From the NCBI GenBank assembly GCA_045612565.1, contig JAZKZG010000035.1, forward strand, positions 1-22,792: a stretch of 22,792 bases of DNA, read 5' to 3'. Both the position numbers and the translations under genes were made by a program. The number at the start of each line of letters is the position of its first letter. The stretch's first letter is position 1. Of the stretch, positions 7,306 through 13,088 are shown piece by piece. The notes beneath the pieces are model-generated. The model searched no databases and had not been told where the DNA came from. It was given only the letters and a program-made list of their open reading frames with translations. This DNA is from RGIG9041 sp045612565. GTDB lineage: Bacteria > Bacillota > Clostridia > Oscillospirales > QAKW01.

Positions 7306-8004
7306 ATGAAAATAATGTCATTCAATACCCAGCATTGCAAAAACTTTATTACAAAAGAGATTGATTTTAAGGTGATGGCAGACGCGATTTTAAAGTGTGA
7401 TGCTGATATTGTGGGTCTTAACGAGATGAGAAGTCTTGGGGTTGACCCGTTGGAATATGGCAAACAGGTAGAAGAGTTGTCGGCACTTACAGGCATAAAA
7501 AACTACTTTTTTGCAAAAGCAATTGATTTTAAAGCCGGTCCTTACGGCAACGCGCTTTTGTCAAAACTTAGAATTGAAAGTGCAGAGTCGATAACAATTC
7601 CCGACCCTGACCCAAAAGGATATGACGGTTACTACGAAACACGCTGTGTTTTAAAGGCAAAACTTGAGGGCGGAATAACTGTGCTTATAACGCATTTTGG
7701 CTTAAATCCCGATGAGCATAAAAATGCTGTTGATACTGTTTTGTCGCTTATCCCCGACGAAAAATGTATTCTTATGGGTGATTTTAATGTAACCCCCGAT
7801 AACGAGATACTTGCGCCCATACGTGCAAAAATGTGCGATACTGCGGATATGTTTGAGGGTGAAAAACTCAGTTTCCCGTCAGACAATCCTGATAGAAAGA
7901 TTGACTATATTTTTGTTACACCCGATGTTGAGGTGGTAAGCGCAGATATTCCTGCAATTGTGGCATCTGACCACCGACCGCACACAGCAGATATTAAATT
8001 ATAA
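7306..8004 (+). CDS. Endonuclease/exonuclease/phosphatase-fold hydrolase
   Basis: A 232-residue cytoplasmic protein of the EEP (DNase I-like) superfamily, with a complete catalytic set: SFNTQH (N7), LNEM (metal-binding E40), ITHFG (H130), MGDFNVTP (D159, N161), KIDYIF (D200) and SDHRPH (D222, H223). Superfamily members cleave phosphodiesters in nucleic acids, phosphoinositides or sphingomyelin. The compact size and absence of a DNA-binding extension leave the substrate open. The GGAG ribosome binding site overlaps the stop codon of the FAD oxidoreductase gene 9 nt upstream, so the two are co-transcribed and probably translationally linked. It ends at a bidirectional terminator. Confidence 0.87.
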   Translation: MKIMSFNTQHCKNFITKEIDFKVMADAILKCDADIVGLNEMRSLGVDPLEYGKQVEELSALTGIKNYFFAKAIDFKAGPYGNALLSKLRIESAESITIPDPDPKGYDGYYETRCVLKAKLEGGITVLITHFGLNPDEHKNAVDTVLSLIPDEKCILMGDFNVTPDNEILAPIRAKMCDTADMFEGEKLSFPSDNPDRKIDYIFVTPDVEVVSADIPAIVASDHRPHTADIKL

Positions 8005-8005
8005 T

Positions 8006-8041
8006 AAAAACTCCGACTCATTTTTGTGAGTCGGAGTTTTT
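8006..8041. terminator. Bidirectional terminator between convergent genes
   Basis: AAAAACTCCGACTCA (8006-8020) pairs perfectly with TGAGTCGGAGTTTTT (8027-8041) around a 6-nt loop. The flanking A and T runs let it work on both strands, ending the + EEP operon and the - GH94 gene. Confidence 0.92.
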
Positions 8042-8042
8042 A

Positions 8043-10337
8043 TTAATAGTAGATATCAAAAGTATCGAACGGGCAGCCGAGCGGGATTACAGTATCTGCA
8101 ATTTTTTTGCCTTCTGCAAAAATCCCTTTGTTATCAGCACGTTTGAAATTGAGATTATATTTTTTGCCACGGTAAAGTCGGCAAACGGAATATTCGTTCC
8201 AGTCGATTGGTGTGTGTGGCATGATTTCCAGTCCGAAAAGTCCCGCTTTTACACCTAAAATCTCGTCAAAACCGCCACGGAGAAGCCATGCGGGAGTGGC
8301 TGTAAACCAGGTGTGCAGATTCATACCGAATGCATCACAATCGGGACCGAAATGCACGTTGCCTGTGCAAAACGGTTCGCTTGTGCGCCGACAATCAGGG
8401 TTGTCACGGTGGTTTGGCACTGTACGGCACCAGGTATCGTAAGCCGCGTCATACTCGCCCGATGCAATGTCACCGAATACCTTAAATGTTGCCGCGTGCA
8501 GATAGATTGCGCTGTTTGCATAGGTGCCGGGTGCCTGTCTTGAAATACGTCCGCTGTCGGTGTCGTTTATATATGGCGGATAAATAAGACAGGGACCGTA
8601 GGGGGTTGTAAGATATGTATCAACCGCATGGCGCATTTTTTTAATACGCACAGGGTCGGTTTCAATACCCGACAAAAGCGCCCAACTCTGTGCGTTGAGA
8701 TAAATTCTGCCTTCACGGCATTTGTTTGAGCCGATAGGGGTGCCGTCGCACTTAAAGCCGTAAACGTACCAGTTGCCGTCCCACGCAACCTCGCGTACAA
8801 TTTTGCGGTATTCTTCGTTACGTTCGCGGAGTATTTTGGCTTTTTCGGTGTTGCCGATTGCATCTTCGAGTTCTGCAAGAATATTCTGTGCCCAATATGC
8901 CTGCATTGTTGCCCAGGCAGATGTTGCGGTTCCATCGTGGTTTATACCCGCAAGGCCGTCAAGCCAGTCACCGTCACGCAGTAAAAGAAGTCCGTTTTCG
9001 CCGCGCATATTATAAGCGTGGTCAAGCATTGTCCATAAATGGTCCTCAACGGTGCCTTGTTTGTCGCTTTCAAAATAGGGTAAAACTGTGTTTAAAAATT
9101 CAAAATCGCCTGTTTCTTTTATGTACTGCGAAACTGTTGCGGGAGCCCACAGCGGACAGTCAACAAAGTCCTGAGGCATCGCAACGCCCGTTTTGGAATC
9201 AAAAACGCGCATTGTGTGACCATCGGGATATACAAATGAAAGGGCTTCGGTAATTCTGCGCTTTGAGTAATCAGGCGATATCAGAAGTGCGCCCCAGCAG
9301 TCTTGCATAACGTCGCGGTAACCGCCGTTTTCGTTATTGCGGTTGTAAAGGTATGTCAGCCCCACCTGATGCTTTAGCCAGATATTTAAAAACCTCTGCA
9401 TATTTTCATCGGGGATATTACAGGTGTTATTTGAAAAGAGCAACTCTTTTTTGTTGCAGACCGCCGAAAGTTCGCGCTTTGCCGTATTAACATCGGTGTA
9501 CTTTTTACAAAGTTCAATTACCTCGTCACTTTGGTGCGAAACAGCACTTACCACACAAAACTCATTCTGTTTTTCTGCAAAAATGTTTGAAACCGTATAG
9601 GAAAAATTTTTGTAAACAGGGTCAAAACAACGGTGGGTGGTAAGCTGTTTTTCGGTTATTCGCTTTGCTTTTTTATCGATACAATTGGTAATTCCAAATG
9701 CGCCGTAAAGGATTGGGTAGTAGTTACCGCCTACGTTTGCGGTGGCTAAAAGACCCTCATCAAAATCATTTGTAACCACATCTTCACAAGGCATTTTTGT
9801 ACCTTTGTAATCCATAAATGACCATGTTTGCTCTGCGCGGACGGTGATATTATTTTTATTCTTTATTGATACAAGCCAACACTCACAGGGGTTGTTTTCG
9901 GCGACAAAAACTTTGACGCTGCATTCCATTCCCATCTCATTTGAAACAAATTCAATGTAACTTGGGGTGATATTACAAACAAGACTGTCGCAGTTAAACA
10001 GATTGACTTTTTCACCCGTGTCGTTGTCTGTGATTTCCAAAACGCGTCTGCCGTCAAGGTGGCGGGGCATAAATAATTCTGAGTTGTAAAATCGGGTGAT
10101 ACGGTTGCAAAAGCGCTCATAGATTGTGTATCCCTCACCTATATTTGTAACAGCCGATGCAAAGCGGTCGTTATACAGCATCTGCACCCACGGACGCGGT
10201 GTGTTTTTATCGGTAACGGTGTACATCTCACCGCTTTGGTTAAAGTGACCGAATGTTTTTTCGGTGTTGTAATAGTCCTCAAAACTCGGAAAGTAGGGTA
10301 CTACGTCAACATAATATTTTTTGTTTTTGTTTTCCAT
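8043..10337 (-). CDS. GH94-type glycoside phosphorylase
   Basis: A 764-residue cytoplasmic protein with the architecture of GH94 phosphorylases (cellobiose, chitobiose and related disaccharide phosphorylases): an N-terminal beta-sandwich (about 1-290), an (alpha/alpha)6 barrel (about 305-690) and a short C-terminal sheet. Family-like motifs are GGYRDVMQDCWG (338-349), which should hold the general acid (I infer D346, with D342 as the alternative), then LLLRDGDWLDGL, YLNAQSWALLSG and NLHTWFTATPAWL. These enzymes split a beta-linked disaccharide with phosphate to give a sugar 1-phosphate, which saves ATP for an anaerobe. The specificity cannot be called; the Trp-rich substrate motif of typical cellobiose phosphorylases is not obvious. 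AAGGAG lies just before the ATG. DUF3784 ends 12 nt upstream, so this may be the last gene of that operon. Confidence 0.85.
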   Translation of the reverse strand: MENKNKKYYVDVVPYFPSFEDYYNTEKTFGHFNQSGEMYTVTDKNTPRPWVQMLYNDRFASAVTNIGEGYTIYERFCNRITRFYNSELFMPRHLDGRRVLEITDNDTGEKVNLFNCDSLVCNITPSYIEFVSNEMGMECSVKVFVAENNPCECWLVSIKNKNNITVRAEQTWSFMDYKGTKMPCEDVVTNDFDEGLLATANVGGNYYPILYGAFGITNCIDKKAKRITEKQLTTHRCFDPVYKNFSYTVSNIFAEKQNEFCVVSAVSHQSDEVIELCKKYTDVNTAKRELSAVCNKKELLFSNNTCNIPDENMQRFLNIWLKHQVGLTYLYNRNNENGGYRDVMQDCWGALLISPDYSKRRITEALSFVYPDGHTMRVFDSKTGVAMPQDFVDCPLWAPATVSQYIKETGDFEFLNTVLPYFESDKQGTVEDHLWTMLDHAYNMRGENGLLLLRDGDWLDGLAGINHDGTATSAWATMQAYWAQNILAELEDAIGNTEKAKILRERNEEYRKIVREVAWDGNWYVYGFKCDGTPIGSNKCREGRIYLNAQSWALLSGIETDPVRIKKMRHAVDTYLTTPYGPCLIYPPYINDTDSGRISRQAPGTYANSAIYLHAATFKVFGDIASGEYDAAYDTWCRTVPNHRDNPDCRRTSEPFCTGNVHFGPDCDAFGMNLHTWFTATPAWLLRGGFDEILGVKAGLFGLEIMPHTPIDWNEYSVCRLYRGKKYNLNFKRADNKGIFAEGKKIADTVIPLGCPFDTFDIYY

Positions 10338-10349
10338 AACTGCTCCTTA

Positions 10350-10670
10350 TTAAAAAATGCCCTTATTATACTTTATCATTGCGAAAAAACAAAGTGTAAT
10401 ACCTATTGCGATAGTCATAAACAACACTATAGTGCCAACGAGCACCAATGTTTTGTTGCTCAAACAGTTTAAAATTCCGTTTATGACAATTCCGACACCA
10501 ATAACAATTGTCCCCGTGCCCATCAGTTTGCCAAACGGTTTTATGTCCTCGTCTTTTACACGACTTCGGTGGTATGAATGTATTGATGATATGTTACCCT
10601 TGTAATTGGTTATGCCAATGACAATTAAAATGGCGGCAACAGTAAGTTCTGTAATTAACAATATTTCCAT
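10350..10670 (-). CDS. DUF3784 family small membrane protein
   Basis: A 106-residue protein with three hydrophobic helices (about 3-20, 50-70 and 75-97). A cytoplasmic-type loop contains the DUF3784 hallmark HRSRVKDEDIKPFGKLMG (about residues 34-51), in which a His/Arg start, KDED and KLMG are the recognisable parts. The family is widespread in Firmicutes and has no known function. A GGA-containing site precedes the ATG, and the upstream paralogous membrane-protein gene stops 9 nt before it. It sits between two unrelated-looking membrane proteins and a GH94 enzyme on the same strand, so shared transcription is likely. The family call rests on motif memory. Confidence 0.7.
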   Translation of the reverse strand: MEILLITELTVAAILIVIGITNYKGNISSIHSYHRSRVKDEDIKPFGKLMGTGTIVIGVGIVINGILNCLSNKTLVLVGTIVLFMTIAIGITLCFFAMIKYNKGIF

Positions 10671-10679
10671 AGTTTTTCC

Positions 10680-11123
10680 TTAATACATCCACTCGGTTGG
10701 AATTAAAAACGTATAGGGTGCGGTGACTATTGCAAAGGTGAGTGCAAGTTTAAAACGCTCGGTTTTTTCGAGTTTTTTAAACGAGAAAAAGTAGTCAAAT
10801 ATGAAAATAAGTATAGCCGATATGATAAGAGCGGGTATTGTAAAATACAGTTCATCAGCGGTATTGCTCCATTCGAGCAAAAGTGTTATAAACATAAGTC
10901 CCGCACCGATTATGTCGGATAAAAAACCGAATAGAAATACTTTAAGCATACATTTTTTGTAAATGTCTTTTTTGTCCTGCATCTTTAATGCGTACATACC
11001 GATAATCAGCACAAGGCTGTCTATTATGGCGTTTGCAGGAATAACAATAAGCCAACTTACAGGCAAAAGTATAAGCATCCAGAACGGAAAAATTACGTTA
11101 TAAAGTTTTGTACCTTTTTTCAT
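10680..11123 (-). CDS. Uncharacterised four-helix membrane protein, tandem copy B
   Basis: I do not recognise the family. The 147-residue protein has four predicted helices (about 8-29, 31-48, 58-82 and 92-113) plus a hydrophobic C-terminal tail. It is a clear paralogue of the gene immediately upstream: shared blocks include IDSLVLIIG, KKC.LKVF..GFL.D.IG.GL, LIFIF.YFFSFKKL, and a nearly invariant RFKLALTFAIVTAPY.FLIP at the C-terminus. Well over half of the residues look identical by eye. A conserved Cys (KKC) and the Asp and Gly residues in GFLSDIIGAG are candidates for functional positions. It has its own AAAGGAG site and starts 12 nt after copy A. Role unknown. Confidence 0.7.
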   Translation of the reverse strand: MKKGTKLYNVIFPFWMLILLPVSWLIVIPANAIIDSLVLIIGMYALKMQDKKDIYKKCMLKVFLFGFLSDIIGAGLMFITLLLEWSNTADELYFTIPALIISAILIFIFDYFFSFKKLEKTERFKLALTFAIVTAPYTFLIPTEWMY

Positions 11124-11135
11124 AATATTTCTCCT

Positions 11136-11576
11136 TTAATGTATAGTAGTTGCAGGTATTAAAAACATATACGGTGCAGTGACTATTGCAAAAGTAAGAG
11201 CGAGTTTAAATCTGTTTTGTTTGCTCAGTTTTTTAAATGAGAAAAAGTAATTAAAAATAAAAATCAGTACACTCGCAATGATAAGTGCAAGTATTGCAGT
11301 ATACAGACTGTCTTCATTTAAACTTATACCAAGACGAAGTGCTGTCCACGTTAGCCCCGAGCCAATAGCATCCGCCAAAAACCCCCAAAAGAACACTTTC
11401 AGTATGCATTTTTGATAAATCAGGGCTTTATTTTTTATCTTCAAAATATGTATACCGATAATCAGCACCAAACTATCTATTACAAAACTAAGCGGTAAAA
11501 CAATTAACCACATTTCAGGGAATAAGGTAATCATCCATAACGGAAAACTCACGCTGTAAAGTTGCGTACTTTTCAT
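11136..11576 (-). CDS. Uncharacterised four-helix membrane protein, tandem copy A
   Basis: A 146-residue paralogue of the next gene downstream, with the same helix layout and length. The best conserved parts are IDSLVLIIG in helix 2, the QKCILKVFFWGFLADAIGSGL block, the YFFSFKKL basic loop and the terminal RFKLALTFAIVTAPY segment. The start lies inside the end of the kinase gene through an ATGA overlap, with GGAG 8 nt upstream, so kinase and membrane protein are translationally coupled. Family not recognised. The duplication suggests a hetero- or homo-oligomeric membrane complex, but that is inference only. Confidence 0.7.
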   Translation of the reverse strand: MKSTQLYSVSFPLWMITLFPEMWLIVLPLSFVIDSLVLIIGIHILKIKNKALIYQKCILKVFFWGFLADAIGSGLTWTALRLGISLNEDSLYTAILALIIASVLIFIFNYFFSFKKLSKQNRFKLALTFAIVTAPYMFLIPATTIH

Positions 11577-12067
11577 AGGTTTTCTCCTATGATGTAATCG
11601 GTGTCAATCAGCGTTATATTATCAAATTGCATATAGTGCTTGTTGCCTTCAATCGCATCGTCTATGCTAAAATCGTCATAAAGCCGCTTTTCTATTATAT
11701 TTTCGTGTTTTTTAATATCATCAAAGTGCGTTTTTATATAGTTTTCGCTCATAACAAGACAGCAGAACTTTATGTTGTCAAGATAATCTTTTTCAAAACT
11801 GTCTTTCCAGTCAATCGGGATATAACAACCCTCAATAATCAGGTTCTGATTATTTTCGATTGCGGTTTTTATGATTTCTCTCACAATCGGCCACAGATAG
11901 TCGGTGAGTTTGTCATCGTCACATGGGGTCAGGCTTGTGTTACCGCTTCTTATAAGCCCCATTTTAATGTGGTCAATTGACATATATGGGTATTTGTACT
12001 TTTCGAGCAGTTTTTGTGAAAGCGCGGTCTTTCCGGTGTGCGAAGCACCCGTTATTAAAAAAATCAT
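11573..12067 (-). CDS. Small P-loop kinase-like NTPase
   Basis: A 164-residue soluble protein. Walker A is FLITGASHTGKT (motif GASHTGKT at 7-14). A Walker B-like strand ends in NLIIEGCYIP (about 75-83), the arrangement seen in small nucleoside/adenylate-kinase-type and 2-phosphoglycerate-kinase-like proteins. SIDHIKMGLIR (30-40) is a probable substrate-binding segment. The C-terminal part, with an Arg/Lys-containing lid-like region (KKHENIIEKR), ends in ITLIDTDYIIGE. The phosphate acceptor is unknown. ATG at 12067 is preferred over an in-frame TTG at 12079 because GAGG sits between them at the right spacing. Its last four bases overlap the start of membrane copy A. It is first in the run and lies behind a good minus-strand promoter. 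Confidence 0.78.
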   Translation of the reverse strand: MIFLITGASHTGKTALSQKLLEKYKYPYMSIDHIKMGLIRSGNTSLTPCDDDKLTDYLWPIVREIIKTAIENNQNLIIEGCYIPIDWKDSFEKDYLDNIKFCCLVMSENYIKTHFDDIKKHENIIEKRLYDDFSIDDAIEGNKHYMQFDNITLIDTDYIIGENL

Positions 12068-12101
12068 AGTATTCCTCAATTAAAAATATATTATCATAAA
12101 A

Positions 12102-12130
12102 AATATACCATATACATCTTTAATTTACAA
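12102..12130 (-). promoter_or_regulatory. Promoter of the kinase / tandem membrane-protein operon
   Basis: On the minus strand: TTGTAA (12130-12125), 17 nt, TATATT (12107-12102). The start of transcription would be near 12095, about 30 nt before the ATG. It diverges from the metal-resistance promoter 25 bp away. Confidence 0.6.
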
Positions 12131-12155
12131 GTGATATGCAATTTTGCAAAAAATA

Positions 12156-12184
12156 TTGACATTTGTTTTTACATCTGTTACACT
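12156..12184 (+). promoter_or_regulatory. Promoter of the metal-resistance operon
   Basis: A perfect TTGACA (12156-12161), a 17-nt spacer and TACACT (12179-12184). Predicted transcription start is near 12191, just before the ArsR-type operator, which would therefore block early elongation or polymerase binding. Confidence 0.75.
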
Positions 12185-12197
12185 ACATTCATAATAC

Positions 12198-12217
12198 ATT
12201 TGAACAATTGTTCAAAT
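12198..12217. promoter_or_regulatory. ArsR/SmtB-family operator
   Basis: ATTTGAACAATTGTTCAAAT is a perfect 20-bp palindrome containing TGAACA-AT-TGTTCA, the core recognised by SmtB, ZiaR and CadC-type repressors. It begins about 7 nt after the predicted transcription start. The regulator encoded downstream belongs to the matching family, so autoregulation by metal-free ArsR protein is the natural reading. Only one clear copy is present in the window. Confidence 0.85.
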
Positions 12218-12477
12218 ATGTAATGGAGATTTGTGTGGTGAAATGTATGGTACATCAGATAGTGACATTGTTAGCGCAACGGATAGTGTAATGAAACAAA
12301 ATTGGAAAGATACTTTTTATCATTGTAAATGATTTGCGATTTCGGCGTTGTAACCAACAACTTTTATTGTTTCGCTGATGTCGTATTTAGTGTAAAAACA
12401 ATAAAGTATGAATACAAATAGTAATTTCGGTTAACTAATATACAAATAGTATTTGAAAACCTAGAGGATTAATAAAA
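12218..12477 (+). other. Long leader of the metal-resistance operon
   Basis: About 260 nt lie between the operator and the regulator start, unusually long for an arsR-type operon. Contents: a GGAG (12225-12228) followed 9 nt later by GTG at 12238, opening a 17-codon frame to 12291; an overlapping 29-codon ATG frame at 12243-12332 (starts MYGTSDSD, ends FYHCK); a stem-loop in which ACTTTTATTGTTT (12360-12372) pairs with AAAACAATAAAGT (12395-12407) with one bulged T and no U tract after it; and a direct repeat ending just before the ribosome binding site AGAGGA (12463-12468). No known riboswitch was recognised. It may be a regulatory leader or debris of a lost gene. Confidence 0.4.
12412..12450. 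repeat. Pair of 11-bp direct repeats before arsR
   Basis: ATACAAATAGT occurs at 12412-12422 and again at 12440-12450, 28 bp start to start. The second copy continues as a small palindrome, ATAC-AAATA-GTAT. The spacing is near three helical turns, compatible with a weak protein-binding site, but chance in AT-rich DNA is not excluded. Confidence 0.35.
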
Positions 12478-12855
12478 ATGAAGAATATAAACATAAACAA
12501 AAACGAGCAGTTTGATATGTGCGAAAGTGAGCATAATCACGCTGATATAATCGAAAAAGTGCAGGGGAATATGCCGCCAACCGACGACCTTTATGACCTT
12601 GCAGAACTTTTTAAAGTGTTTGGAGACAGCACTCGTATACGCATTTTGTATGTCCTTTTTGAGAGCGAAATGTGTGTTTGCGATATTGCTGCAACGCTTG
12701 ATATGACGGTTTCGGCAATCTCGCATCAACTGCGTGTTTTGCGCTCGGCTGACCTTGTGCGTTCAAGACGCATCGGTAAATCGGTAATATATTTTCTGGC
12801 AGATGATCACGTGAGAAAAATGCTCTGTCAGGGTATGGAACATATAACAGAATAA
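12478..12855 (+). CDS. ArsR/SmtB-family metal-sensing repressor, CadC/SmtB type
   Basis: A 125-residue winged-helix repressor. The core winged helix (about 38-107) has LFKVFGDSTRIRILYVL and the recognition helix TVSAISHQLRVL. Two metal sites can be read directly. The alpha3N (Cd/Pb/Zn) site has CVC at C66 and C68, with N-terminal C15 and nearby H19 and H21. The alpha5 (Zn) site has the complete SmtB pattern D109-x-H111-x10-H122-x2-E125 at the dimer interface. Metal binding should release the operator at 12198-12217 and derepress the operon. Having both sites resembles CadC/SmtB-like proteins for Zn, Cd and Pb rather than arsenic sensors. ATG follows AGAGGA by 9 nt. The HMA gene starts 11 nt downstream. 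Confidence 0.93.
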   Translation: MKNININKNEQFDMCESEHNHADIIEKVQGNMPPTDDLYDLAELFKVFGDSTRIRILYVLFESEMCVCDIAATLDMTVSAISHQLRVLRSADLVRSRRIGKSVIYFLADDHVRKMLCQGMEHITE

Positions 12856-12866
12856 GGAGAAACACA

Positions 12867-13088
12867 ATGAAAAAAACATTTTTACTTGATGAAGTTGACT
12901 GCCCAAACTGTGCGTCAAAACTCGAACGTGCCGTTTTGAAAATTGACGGTGTGCAAAACGCAACAATTAACTTTTTTGCTCAAAAACTTATTGTTGAGGC
13001 AGATGAAAGCAATTTTGACGATATTCACAATCAGGTTATATCTGTTGCAAAAAAGGTATTGCCCGACTGTAAGGTGACATTGCAGTGA
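12867..13088 (+). CDS. Free-standing HMA-domain metallochaperone
   Basis: A 73-residue single heavy-metal-associated domain with a ferredoxin-like fold. The metal-binding motif is DCPNC (C12, C15) after strand 1, then a helix (ASKLERAVLKIDGV) and the ATINFFAQKLIVEA strands. P1B ATPases commonly carry this domain at their N-terminus; here it is a separate protein whose stop codon overlaps the pump start (GTGA at 13085-13088). The acid preceding the Cys pair (D11) is the pattern seen in Zn/Cd-type HMA domains. It probably hands metal to the pump, or acts as the detached regulatory domain. A strong AAGGAG site overlaps the arsR stop. Confidence 0.9.
   Translation: MKKTFLLDEVDCPNCASKLERAVLKIDGVQNATINFFAQKLIVEADESNFDDIHNQVISVAKKVLPDCKVTLQ

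Noticed and set aside
8212..9253. Several open frames on the plus strand opposite the GH94 gene
   Set aside because: They are mirror frames of a confidently identified enzyme, lack ribosome binding sites and show no recognisable domains.
12243..12332. A 29-codon frame in the metal operon leader as a firm gene
   Set aside because: Its GGAG is 14 nt away, too far for a good start, and no family is recognised. It is mentioned only as part of the leader.
12360..12407. Stem-loop in the leader as a terminator or riboswitch
   Set aside because: The stem is AU-rich with a bulge and a long loop, no U tract follows, and no known riboswitch core was recognised.
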